A program made the position numbers and the translations under genes. Below the pieces are notes generated by a model. That model saw nothing but the letters and a program-made list of their open reading frames with translations, was not told where the DNA came from and searched no databases. A stretch of DNA of 15,774 nt, taken from CAYGZQ01 sp964354375 [NCBI: uncultured Planctomycetota bacterium] (GTDB lineage: Bacteria > JAJVIF01 > JAPKYR01). The stretch lies in the NCBI GenBank assembly GCA_964354375.1, contig CAYGZQ010000080.1:1-15774 (forward strand), read 5' to 3'. This document shows, in pieces, positions 6,802 to 14,176 of the stretch (position 1 is the first letter of the stretch; every line of letters begins with the position of its first letter).

Positions 6802-6810
6802 TGGTATAAA
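6802..6810 (+). promoter_or_regulatory. extended -10 promoter of the hydrogenase leader
   Basis: TGGTATAAA is a TGn-TATAAT-type extended -10. Such promoters need little -35 sequence, and no good -35 is seen (TTGTGC at 6778-6783 is 21 bases away). The predicted transcript start near 6817 coincides with the first base of the leader's closing stem. Confidence 0.5.
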
Positions 6811-6816
6811 ATATCC

Positions 6817-6900
6817 CCGCCGGCGACCCGGACTGGCACTGTATTCCCTTTTCACCGCCCTGGGGTCGCAACACTTCTTGGGTGATAAACGCCCCGGCGG
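6817..6900 (+). ncRNA. candidate riboswitch-like attenuator leader of the hydrogenase operon
   Basis: CCGCCGG at the predicted 5' end (6817-6823) pairs perfectly with CCGGCGG (6894-6900). Inside it, GCGACCC (6823-6829) pairs with GGGTCGC (6863-6869). A 24-base segment (6870-6893) that includes AACACTTCTTGGGTGATAAA completes a possible three-way junction. The 3' arm of the closing stem shares 6894-6898 with the 5' arm of the terminator at 6893-6929, so the two folds exclude each other. I compared it by eye with fluoride, c-di-GMP, NiCo, ZTP, preQ1 and guanidine classes and found no convincing match. It could also be a stand-alone RNA of about 110 nt. Confidence 0.5.
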
Positions 6901-6929
6901 AACTCACTGAGTGGAGTGCCGGGTTTTTT
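6893..6929 (+). terminator. intrinsic terminator in the hydrogenase operon leader
   Basis: CCCGGC (6893-6898) pairs with GCCGGG (6918-6923). An inner stem pairs 6902-6907 with 6911-6917 around one bulged G. Six T follow directly (6924-6929), then GTTTT. It lies upstream of mvhD and downstream of no nearby plus-strand gene (glmU ends 550 bases before), which points to attenuation rather than ordinary termination. Confidence 0.8.
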
Positions 6930-6944
6930 GTTTTCCGATTTCAT

Positions 6945-6949
6945 GAGGT
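6945..6949 (+). promoter_or_regulatory. ribosome-binding site that sets the mvhD start
   Basis: GAGGT lies seven bases before ATG 6957. It rules against an in-frame GTG start at 6882, which would translate through the terminator hairpin and T-tract. Confidence 0.7.
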
Positions 6950-6956
6950 CACTCGC

Positions 6957-7424
6957 ATGGCTCACACCGCTACCGAAGGAGAAATCACAGCCCATCGCGC
7001 CCCCTTCCAGCCGAGGATCGTCGCGTTCCTCTGCACCTGGTGCTCCTACGCGGGCGCGGACCTCGCGGGCACTTCCCGCCTGCATTACCCCGAGAACCTG
7101 GTGCCGATAAGAGTGATGTGCTCGGGGCGAGTCGACCCGGAGTTCATCATCCGCGCATTCCGGGACGGCGCCGACGCGGTGGGCGTGTTCGGCTGCCATC
7201 CCGGCGACTGTCACTACATCAACGGCAACCACAAGACCATGGCGCGAATACCCCTCCTCAGGAAAATGCTCGAGCAGATGGGCATCGAGCCCGAACGGCT
7301 TCAGCTTCACTGGGTCAGCGCGAGCGAGGGGAATCGCTACGCGGAAATCGTCACCAGGATGACGGAACAGATCCGGGCGCTCGGCCCGCTCAACTGGAGC
7401 ACCGGCGAGGAACATCATGAGTGA
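6957..7424 (+). CDS. mvhD: Mvh-type hydrogenase iron-sulfur subunit D (MvhD/FlpD family)
   Basis: The 155-residue protein matches MvhD/FlpD, the small [2Fe-2S] protein that passes electrons between a hydrogenase (or formate dehydrogenase) and heterodisulfide reductase HdrA in methanogens and some bacteria. Its five conserved Cys lie in the expected blocks: Cys26-Thr-Trp-Cys29 in FLCTWCSYAGAD, Cys55 in MCSGRVDP, and Cys80 and Cys85 in GCHPGDCHY. There is no signal peptide, so it is cytoplasmic. It is first in the operon, 51 bases before mvhG, behind the attenuator-like leader. Since D is the piece that docks on Hdr, an HdrABC-type partner is expected in the genome, but none lies in the window. 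Confidence 0.93.
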   Translation: MAHTATEGEITAHRAPFQPRIVAFLCTWCSYAGADLAGTSRLHYPENLVPIRVMCSGRVDPEFIIRAFRDGADAVGVFGCHPGDCHYINGNHKTMARIPLLRKMLEQMGIEPERLQLHWVSASEGNRYAEIVTRMTEQIRALGPLNWSTGEEHHE

Positions 7425-7475
7425 ATCGACTGAGCGAACGTGCATATTGAGTCTGAAGAGACGGAGTCTTGAGTA

Positions 7476-8471
7476 ATGTCTAAAAGGCAAACCGGCCCGG
7501 GCGCCGGGAAGAAACCAGAGAAACTGAAGATCGGACTGTACTGGGGGGCCGCGTGCGGAGGCTGCGACATCGCCGTCCTCGAGATCGGCGACAGAATCCT
7601 CACCCTCGCCGAGAAGGCGGACATCCTTTTCTGGCCCTGCATCGTCGACTTCAAGTACGAGGACGTCCACAACATGCACGATGAGGACATGGATGTCGTT
7701 TTCTTCAACGGCGGGATACGTAACGACGAGCAGGAGGAGATCGCGGACCTGCTTCGCGAGAAGTGCAAGACCCTGGTTGCATTCGGAGCGTGCGCGCACC
7801 AGGGAGGAATCCCGGGTCTCGCCAACCTCTACCCGCTCGAGGACCTTCTGCACAAGGCATTTCTCGAGGGCCCCTCGATCGACAACCCGAAGGGGATCCT
7901 CCCACGGACTTCGTTCAAAATGCCGGAGGGCGAGATTCGTCTGCCGGCCCTCCACGAAACCGTGAGGCCTCTCTGGATGGTCGTCCCGGTTGACTATTTC
8001 ATCCCGGGTTGTCCGCCGGTCGCCGACCGCATCTGGGAAGCGATCCTCGCCATTGTCCAGGGCAAACTCCCCGCCGAGGGGAGCGTCATCGGTGCAGGCG
8101 AAAAATCGGTCTGCGACGAGTGCCCGTTTCCGAAGAAAGACAAGAAGATCGAGCGGTTCTACCGACCTCACGAGAAGATACCGGAGGAAGGATGGTGTCT
8201 TCTGGAGCAGGGGATCGTATGCATGGGTCCCGCGACTCGGTCGGGATGCGAGGCGCAGTGTCTGAAGGCGAACATGCCGTGCAGAGGATGCTACGGTCCC
8301 GTTCCGGGCACGCATGACCAGGGCGCCGCGATAATCGCGGCCATCGGCAGCCTGCTCGATACTGAAGATGACGAGGAGGCCGCACGCCTCGTCAACGAGA
8401 TCGTCGACCCCGCGGGGACTTTCTACAGGTTCGGACTCCCGGCATCACATCTGAGGAAAGCAAAGACATGA
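7476..8471 (+). CDS. mvhG: group 3 [NiFe] hydrogenase small subunit (MvhG-like)
   Basis: This 331-residue subunit carries iron-sulfur clusters that relay electrons from the NiFe site. The proximal cluster ligands are all visible: Cys27 and Cys30 (AACGGCDIAVLE), Cys106 (GACAHQGG) and Cys179 (GCPP). The C-terminal third adds Cys-rich stretches (CDECPFPKK; GIVCMGPATRSGCEAQC; NMPCRGCYGP), fitting two further clusters as in the MvhG/FrhG group. There is no twin-arginine signal, so unlike periplasmic uptake hydrogenases it stays in the cytoplasm. GGAG lies nine bases before the ATG. Its stop overlaps the mvhA start by four bases (ATGA), indicating translational coupling of the two core subunits. 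Confidence 0.95.
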   Translation: MSKRQTGPGAGKKPEKLKIGLYWGAACGGCDIAVLEIGDRILTLAEKADILFWPCIVDFKYEDVHNMHDEDMDVVFFNGGIRNDEQEEIADLLREKCKTLVAFGACAHQGGIPGLANLYPLEDLLHKAFLEGPSIDNPKGILPRTSFKMPEGEIRLPALHETVRPLWMVVPVDYFIPGCPPVADRIWEAILAIVQGKLPAEGSVIGAGEKSVCDECPFPKKDKKIERFYRPHEKIPEEGWCLLEQGIVCMGPATRSGCEAQCLKANMPCRGCYGPVPGTHDQGAAIIAAIGSLLDTEDDEEAARLVNEIVDPAGTFYRFGLPASHLRKAKT

Positions 8472-9925
8472 AGAAGGTAACCATAGACCCAATCACGCGA
8501 CTCGAGGGCCACGGCAAGATCGAGATTTTCCTCAACGACGACGGCGGCGTGGCCAATGTGTACTTCCAGGTTCCCGAGCTGAGAGGATTCGAGAAGTTCG
8601 CGGAAGGACGGCCGGTCGAGGAAATGCCCCGGATCACGCCTCGCATCTGCGGCGTATGTCCCGAGGCTCACCTGATGGCTGCGGCGAAAGCGTGCGACGC
8701 GGTCTATGGCGTGACCCTGCCCCCGACCGCCGCGAAACTGAGGGAGCTCCAGTATTCCGCTTTCTTTGCGGGCGACCACACAACGCACTTCTACGCTCTC
8801 GCCGGACCGGATTTCGTCATGGGCCCGGACGCCGATCCCGCGGTGAGGAATATCCTGGGTGTCATCTCGAAAGTCGGACTCGATCTCGGCAAGGCGGTCA
8901 TACAGATGCGCCTGTGGGCGCACGAGGTCGCCGGCACTCTCGGCGGAAAACGCGTCACCCCGATCAACGCCATCCCCGGCGGAGTGTCGAAGGGTCTCAA
9001 CAAGGACGAACAGAAACGCTTCATCGAGATCGGCCAGTTCATGGTCGACTTCTCGAAGACCACCTTCAAGGTGTTCGAGGATGTCGTGCTGAAAAACTCG
9101 ACCTACGTCGACCTGATCCTCTCGGAGGGGTACACGCACAAGACGTACAACATGGGCCTTGTCGACGCGGACAATCGCACGAATTTCTACGACGGCATGA
9201 TCCGGATCACCGGCCCCGATGGAAAAGAGCACGGGAAATTCGAGCCGAAGGATTACGCGCAGTGGATCGCCGAGCGGGTCGAGCCCTGGACCTATCTTAA
9301 GTTCCCTTACCTCAAGAAGGTCGGCTGGAAAGGATTCGTCGACGGCGTCGACTCAGGAGTCTATAAGGCCACGCCGCTGTCGCGATGCAATGTCGCGGAC
9401 GGCATGACCACTCCCCTCGCCCAGGCTGAATACACGAAAATGTACGAAACCCTCGGCGGCAAGCCCGTGCATCACACGCTCGCCACCCACTGGGCGCGTA
9501 TTGTCGAGATAATGTACGCAAGCGAGCATTTTCTCGACCTCGCAAAGGATCCCGACATCATCGGGCCGGAATATCGAGTGATCCCGAAGAAGACCCCGAC
9601 CGAGGGGGTGGGAACCGTCGAGGCCCCTCGCGGCACGCTCACGCACCACTATGTCACGGACGAAAAGGGAATCGTGAAAATGGCGAACCTGATTGTCGGC
9701 ACAACCAACAACCACGCCGCCATCTCGATGAGCATCGCAAAAGCGGCAAGAGCGGTGATCAAACCCGGTCGGAAGCTGACCCAGGGCGCGCTGAATATGA
9801 TCGAGATGGCGTTCCGCGCGTACGATCCATGCCTGGGCTGCGCCACGCACGCCCTCGGACAGATGCCTTTGATCGTCACGCTCAGAGACTCCTGGGGCAA
9901 CATCCTGGACGAATCGGCCCGCTGA
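8468..9925 (+). CDS. mvhA: group 3 [NiFe] hydrogenase large (catalytic) subunit (MvhA-like)
   Basis: The 485-residue subunit holds the NiFe centre. The L1 motif is Arg59-Ile-Cys61-Gly-Val-Cys64-Pro-Glu-Ala-His68, preceded by RLEGHGK with Glu13. The L2 motif is Asp453-Pro-Cys455-Leu-Gly-Cys458-Ala-Thr-His461. All four nickel-binding Cys are present, and the gene uses Cys, not selenocysteine. A 24-residue tail (462-485) follows the final His; a maturation endopeptidase would be expected to remove it after nickel insertion. No protease or hyp gene is in the window. Together with MvhG and MvhD it should form an H2-oxidising module feeding an Hdr-like complex or another acceptor. AGGAAAG precedes the start. 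It ends eight bases from a convergent gene, with no clear terminator. Confidence 0.96.
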   Translation: MKKVTIDPITRLEGHGKIEIFLNDDGGVANVYFQVPELRGFEKFAEGRPVEEMPRITPRICGVCPEAHLMAAAKACDAVYGVTLPPTAAKLRELQYSAFFAGDHTTHFYALAGPDFVMGPDADPAVRNILGVISKVGLDLGKAVIQMRLWAHEVAGTLGGKRVTPINAIPGGVSKGLNKDEQKRFIEIGQFMVDFSKTTFKVFEDVVLKNSTYVDLILSEGYTHKTYNMGLVDADNRTNFYDGMIRITGPDGKEHGKFEPKDYAQWIAERVEPWTYLKFPYLKKVGWKGFVDGVDSGVYKATPLSRCNVADGMTTPLAQAEYTKMYETLGGKPVHHTLATHWARIVEIMYASEHFLDLAKDPDIIGPEYRVIPKKTPTEGVGTVEAPRGTLTHHYVTDEKGIVKMANLIVGTTNNHAAISMSIAKAARAVIKPGRKLTQGALNMIEMAFRAYDPCLGCATHALGQMPLIVTLRDSWGNILDESAR

Positions 9926-9933
9926 GAACCCGC

Positions 9934-12417
9934 TTACGGCATCTCCTCGTGAACGAAGACGCTGATCTTCTGGGGAGATGTCGCGCCGTGCAGCACAATC
10001 ACGATCTGCTCGAAGTCGCTGCCCTCGATGCGCAGAGGCGCTCCGCTGATCGTGGTGGTGTCGCCGAATCCGCCGAGTGAGGTAGTCGTGTTACCGCTCA
10101 CGCTCCAGACCTTGACCTTCGCCTCTCCCGTTGAGAGTTCATCCAGGACGAAAATGCGGTTCTGGTTGTCGCGAGTGATGTCCTTCGCCTTGTTCCAGGA
10201 CGTGTTGGCGTCCGACTTGGAGCCCGTGCCGAAATAGGTGTTGTCGTAGGCAAGCGTTGCGCCTGCCGCGGCCCATCTGGCTGCGTAACAGTCGCTGGTG
10301 CCATTACCGTCAACGTTCTTGATGAACCAGATGCAGCTCGAATTCATGTCGCTTTCCGCGGCGACGATTGTGGTGATGCATATCGCGCTTGGTCCGGAAT
10401 AAGGCGGCGGATACGAGTAATACATGTTATACAGAGGAGGCCAGAAATTGTTTGTCGGAGAGTAGCGGGTATATCTGGTGATGTAGGTGCCTGCGGGATA
10501 TGGGTAGTATTCTCCATGGATCATTCCGAGATCGTTCGCATAGGATCCGGAGACCATAGTCATCGCGTCGGCCGGATAATGCTCGCCTCCATGACCGATG
10601 ACTATAATCTGGTTGCCGGAAGGTCCGTACACCCAACCCTCAGTCTGTATGCCTGTAAACGCGGTCGATGCGATCATCGTGTTGTCCTGCACGCTGTTCT
10701 CGATGTACAAGGGCCCGTCAGTCCTCGGCAGCTGACCGTACACCGTGAAGAAATAGCTGCCGCTCTGGTAGAACGACGACCGCGAGTACTTGAAAACCTG
10801 CAGGTCGTCGAACGAGACCAGAAGATTACCCGTGCTCGGATTCACCGCGATATCCTTCGCGTTCACACCGCTCCTCAGAGAAATGTTCTTCGAAGGCTCG
10901 ATCTTGATGTTCACATTGACCGAGCAGATGGTCTCCCCTCCATTGCCGTCCGTCAGCTTCAGCCAGACCTTACCCTGGTTGGTGGATTCGAAGAACACGA
11001 AGGGATTGTCGTCGGTTCCGGAATAATACGAGTCGCCGTATGTCCCGTCATTGTTGAAATCCCACTCGAAGGTGAGAACGTCGCCGTCGGGATCGTATGA
11101 GCCCGTCGCGTCGAATCCGAACGTCTCGCTCCATCCGTCGTATGGCATCGCGGGCGACGCCGGATCGAGGACTAGGTCGCATACTGGAGCGGTGTTTGTC
11201 GGTTCTCCGGTCACGGCCAGATCGTACCGGAAGTAGGCCGCCAGCGACTCTTCCTCGACAAGGTTGTGTGCCCCGAAATCATTCGAGTAGTCAAAGGCGT
11301 CGTATTGTGCGATCACCCAGTACTCGTTTCCGTCGGTGCCCGCCACCGCATCCGCAGGGATGTCGACATGCCATGTCGAGTGGTTCTCGTCTCCGCCGAT
11401 CGGTATCATCTCGGCTGGGGTGAGGTTGTGCGGCGACGACAGCACGGTCGACTCGATGACGATCGCCGAAGGCTGTCCGAACCAGTCGAAAAGGCTGATG
11501 TCGAGCTCGACACTTCCGCCCTTGTTCGATCCGTCGACGTACCACACGTCACTGTTATCGACCACCTTACATGCGACCGCCTCCGGAGCGTTCGACGGGT
11601 GAACGTCCTCGCCCCCCCAGCTCGCGATTATCGCGTAGCCGTACTTCACGCCCGCTGCGTTCGGAAATCTCAGGAAATAGTTGCGTTTGTTTGTCGCCCC
11701 CGATGAAAATCGCCCGTTCTGATCCGCGTTGGAGTTAATCCATGACCACAGGTCCTCGTTGGTGTCCAGACCGTCCGCGAAATACCTGTACGGGCAGATG
11801 CTCGCCGTCCCGTTGAAACCCGGAGTCGCGAGCTTGCCCTGCGTGTACTGGAACAGGGGCATTCCGCCCATCGAGAATTCCCCGCGGTTGAACCATCGCG
11901 TGTATCCGTCCGGACCGCCGTTCCCCCCGTCCGGGTTCGGGAACATGAACTGGTCTTCGCCGTTCACCGGGTACGCGGCTCCGCCCGTATCGAGAACTGC
12001 CGAGCCGTTCCCCATGAAAATCCCTCTCACATCGTATCCGTTGTACTGCGGAAGTCCCGGGAACGGATGAGTTATCGCCACATCGATGTCGACATCGATG
12101 TAGTCCGCGAAGACATCCGTGCTGTTGATCTTGAAAGACAGGCCCATCGGCTTGCTGTTGATGAAGTTGACAACGTTCGCGGTGAACATGGCCTGACGGT
12201 TGTCGACCATCTCGATTCTGCCGGTGTCCGGGTCGATGCAGACGTCAAAATAGCCCCAGAGCTGAGTCTGACTTGAAACCGCTTTGGGTGGATTCGCAGC
12301 ACCGGTATTGATGTCCGGGCTCATCGACGGCGCAGACGGATTGAGCGCGCCTGCGCAACCGAGTCCCACCAGCAGGAGCAGCGCCGGCGGAACGACTGTC
12401 CATAACGACCTTATCAT
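9934..12417 (-). CDS. large exported lipoprotein with a PKD module, function unknown
   Basis: The 827-residue protein starts with a signal peptide (Leu-rich core at 12-19) ending in GLGC, so Cys21 is probably lipidated; the lipobox is imperfect because -3 is Gly. Residues 22-405 are a Trp/Tyr/Asn-rich region I do not recognise. A PKD (Ig-like) module lies at about 410-505, with FDATGSYDPDGD, the central EWDF and an Asp-rich NNDGTYGD loop that may bind calcium. Cys413 and Cys498 bracket it. Residues 506-827 are another unrecognised, Tyr/Ser-rich region. I chose ATG 12417 rather than 12444 because GGGGAGGT lies five bases before it and the signal peptide then begins properly (MIRSLWT). It has its own promoter. 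A cell-surface role is likely; no enzymatic motif seen. Confidence 0.85.
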   Translation of the reverse strand: MIRSLWTVVPPALLLLVGLGCAGALNPSAPSMSPDINTGAANPPKAVSSQTQLWGYFDVCIDPDTGRIEMVDNRQAMFTANVVNFINSKPMGLSFKINSTDVFADYIDVDIDVAITHPFPGLPQYNGYDVRGIFMGNGSAVLDTGGAAYPVNGEDQFMFPNPDGGNGGPDGYTRWFNRGEFSMGGMPLFQYTQGKLATPGFNGTASICPYRYFADGLDTNEDLWSWINSNADQNGRFSSGATNKRNYFLRFPNAAGVKYGYAIIASWGGEDVHPSNAPEAVACKVVDNSDVWYVDGSNKGGSVELDISLFDWFGQPSAIVIESTVLSSPHNLTPAEMIPIGGDENHSTWHVDIPADAVAGTDGNEYWVIAQYDAFDYSNDFGAHNLVEEESLAAYFRYDLAVTGEPTNTAPVCDLVLDPASPAMPYDGWSETFGFDATGSYDPDGDVLTFEWDFNNDGTYGDSYYSGTDDNPFVFFESTNQGKVWLKLTDGNGGETICSVNVNIKIEPSKNISLRSGVNAKDIAVNPSTGNLLVSFDDLQVFKYSRSSFYQSGSYFFTVYGQLPRTDGPLYIENSVQDNTMIASTAFTGIQTEGWVYGPSGNQIIVIGHGGEHYPADAMTMVSGSYANDLGMIHGEYYPYPAGTYITRYTRYSPTNNFWPPLYNMYYSYPPPYSGPSAICITTIVAAESDMNSSCIWFIKNVDGNGTSDCYAARWAAAGATLAYDNTYFGTGSKSDANTSWNKAKDITRDNQNRIFVLDELSTGEAKVKVWSVSGNTTTSLGGFGDTTTISGAPLRIEGSDFEQIVIVLHGATSPQKISVFVHEEMP

Positions 12418-12422
12418 GACGG

Positions 12423-12430
12423 ACCTCCCC
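12423..12430 (-). promoter_or_regulatory. ribosome-binding site that sets the PKD lipoprotein start
   Basis: GGGGAGGT on the minus strand, five bases before ATG 12417, near-perfect match to anti-SD. It excludes the upstream in-frame ATG at 12444. Confidence 0.75.
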
Positions 12431-12459
12431 GTTTCGATCGGCATGTATTTTCTGGGGGA

Positions 12460-12488
12460 ATTATATCATTTGTGAGTGATGTATCCAA
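12460..12488 (-). promoter_or_regulatory. sigma70-type promoter of the PKD lipoprotein gene
   Basis: On the minus strand, TTGGAT (12488-12483) and a perfect TATAAT (12465-12460) are 17 bases apart. The transcript would start near 12453, about 36 bases before the start codon. Confidence 0.55.
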
Positions 12489-12513
12489 AGCGTAACGCGA
12501 GTGGTAGGCCGGT

Positions 12514-12589
12514 GACAGACACCCGGTTTTGTCCGCGGGGAGTGCAAGGTGGATTGATGGTCATGTGCGGGCAAAACCGTGTGTCAGTC
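12514..12589. repeat. imperfect 23-bp inverted repeat, REP-like
   Basis: The arms 12514-12536 and 12567-12589 match in 20 of 23 positions when one is reverse-complemented, with a 30-base spacer. Each arm joins a GAC-x-GACAC core to CGGTTTTG. Repeats of this style (GGGGACTGACAC or GGTGACAGACACC ends) are known to me as scattered elements in many uncultured bacteria, often associated with REP-type transposases; that link is recollection, not shown here. It lies between two exported-protein genes. No T-tract makes it an obvious terminator. Confidence 0.6.
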
Positions 12590-12645
12590 CCCGGCTATGC
12601 ACAAGGGGACCGGCACGAATTTCGCCCCGGACGCGGGTAGGCTGC

Positions 12646-14166
12646 TCATATTATATCCACATCTACATGCACTGTACAAGTCATTTCCGAGCCGTCGTTG
12701 TCGGACAGGCGCAGCATGACGGGGCCGTGGTAGGAGGCGGTGTAGGAGTGCGTGGGATTGTCCGGGTCGCCGGTGTAGGAGTCGTCGACCGGCTCGCCGT
12801 AGAGACCGTCGCCGTCGAAGTCCCACTCGTACGTGATTTCATCGCACGGATCGGGATCGTACGATCCGGTCGCATCAAACTCAATCAGCGCCGGCGCCGG
12901 TCCTATGTAAGGCATGGGGGTCACAACCTCGAGGCAGCACTCAGGCGCGTGGTTCTCGGGTTCGAAGATCAGGATCTTCCCATTCGGCGACTGCCAGGCA
13001 GTCACGATCACTTCCCCGCACGGCGTTTCGTATACGAACGAAGGCAGATAATCCGCAGAGCCGAGATCAATGGAGCGTCTCAATTGCCCTGTGTCACGGT
13101 CGATTACCAGCACTCCCTCTTGGAGAAAGTCAGTTTGGCGGTGGAACATGCCAACGGTGAGAAAGACTTCTGCAGGGTCGGTGCAGCTCTGAAAAATCGT
13201 GTTCACGCCCACTTCACAACCGTCAGCATTCACAATGCGCAGGCTCCCTACGACCAGGTTGGTGACAGGATCGATAAGCCGGATGCCGTGAGTGTAGTCT
13301 TCAGCTGCATGCACGGGCGAGCCGGAAAATGGCTCGGCACAGCACAAAGCGACAAGCGCGTCGTCTCCAGGCCACCTTACAAGCGCGTTGGTGCCCGGGA
13401 AACTCGGGAATGTGCATTCGACTCTATGCTCCAGCCTTGTGAATGTGCTCACGTCCACTGCGTCCACCACTGTGAAGCCACCGTAGACAAGCTCGGGGTC
13501 CAAAGGCTCACCATCCCCGGGACTTCGGTACTTGAACTCCCCCGTTGACACAAGCAATCTGGCACCTGCGACGCTGGGCACCAGGCATATGGTCTCAGGC
13601 ATTCCCCCTACCGTCGCCGTTCTGAGGATACTGTGTGATGCAATGTCGATTTCGAGCACGAGCCCCGAATTCGCCGATGCATGCTGATAGCTCCTGTTCG
13701 GATCGAATTCAGGCTCAGTCAAGGGGGGCCACCCCCACGCGCAGACGTACAGCTTCGATTCGTCCGGGGAAAGCACCAGCCCTCGTGGGTAATAGTTCAG
13801 CGGGATGGTGTCCACGATGGACGTGGTAGCGCAGTCGAAAACACTGATCCCTGGCGGCGAGCCGACATAAGTGCAGTAGAGCCTGCCGTCCGAATCAGGG
13901 CCCGCGATGTCTCGAAGATCACCGATAGCGTAGTCCATTGTGTTCCATGCTCCATTGGCCTTGGACAGCAACACAAGACCACTCCCATGCTCGAGAATCC
14001 AGTACCGGTCTGGAAGGGGATCAGGCAGGATCCTCACCACCGCCCCACCGGTCACGGTTAAGACCTGATCGGGCTGCGCTCTCGCAGTTGCGCAAAACGG
14101 CTGCACATTGATGAGCAACAAGACACAAGCCATCAGTACCCGAGAATTCAGTGGTTTGTTCGTCAT
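12646..14166 (-). CDS. exported beta-propeller protein with a C-terminal PKD module
   Basis: The 506-residue protein has a signal peptide (core at 10-21) with Ala-Arg-Ala at 28-30 before Gln31. Residues 31-400 look like a YVTN/NHL-type beta-propeller: repeated blades such as PRGLVLSPDESKLYVCAWGW, SGLVLEIDIASHSIL and VLVIDRDTGQLRRSIDL. A PKD module fills the C-terminus (about 408-506), with FDATGSYDPD, YEWDFDGDGLYG and HSYTASYHGPVMLRLSDNDG; Cys410 and Cys497 bracket it. Propellers of this type usually bind proteins or sugars and have no catalysis of their own. I chose ATG 14166 because GAGGTG lies just upstream and overlaps the stop codon of the preceding gene, suggesting translational coupling; a start at 14220 would lie inside that gene. 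Confidence 0.85.
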   Translation of the reverse strand: MTNKPLNSRVLMACVLLLINVQPFCATARAQPDQVLTVTGGAVVRILPDPLPDRYWILEHGSGLVLLSKANGAWNTMDYAIGDLRDIAGPDSDGRLYCTYVGSPPGISVFDCATTSIVDTIPLNYYPRGLVLSPDESKLYVCAWGWPPLTEPEFDPNRSYQHASANSGLVLEIDIASHSILRTATVGGMPETICLVPSVAGARLLVSTGEFKYRSPGDGEPLDPELVYGGFTVVDAVDVSTFTRLEHRVECTFPSFPGTNALVRWPGDDALVALCCAEPFSGSPVHAAEDYTHGIRLIDPVTNLVVGSLRIVNADGCEVGVNTIFQSCTDPAEVFLTVGMFHRQTDFLQEGVLVIDRDTGQLRRSIDLGSADYLPSFVYETPCGEVIVTAWQSPNGKILIFEPENHAPECCLEVVTPMPYIGPAPALIEFDATGSYDPDPCDEITYEWDFDGDGLYGEPVDDSYTGDPDNPTHSYTASYHGPVMLRLSDNDGSEMTCTVHVDVDII

Positions 14167-14170
14167 TAGG

Positions 14171-14176
14171 CACCTC
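14171..14176 (-). promoter_or_regulatory. ribosome-binding site overlapping the upstream stop codon
   Basis: GAGGTG on the minus strand, four bases before ATG 14166. It overlaps the TGA (14175-14177) of the preceding gene, the usual arrangement for translational coupling. Confidence 0.65.

Noticed and set aside
6817-6929. Known small RNAs (4.5S/SRP RNA, 6S, fluoride, ZTP, NiCo or c-di-GMP riboswitch)
   Set aside because: The length fits some, but their conserved core sequences are absent. The resemblance of ACTGGC and CCGCCCTGGG to the ZTP motif is partial and in the wrong context.
6882-6956. N-terminal extension of MvhD from GTG 6882
   Set aside because: It would translate across the terminator stem and T-tract, adds residues absent from the family, and a good ribosome-binding site serves ATG 6957.
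9939-9981. CATCTCC/GGAGATG inverted repeat as a terminator for mvhA
   Set aside because: The loop is about 29 bases, there is no T-tract, and it lies within the coding end of the convergent gene.
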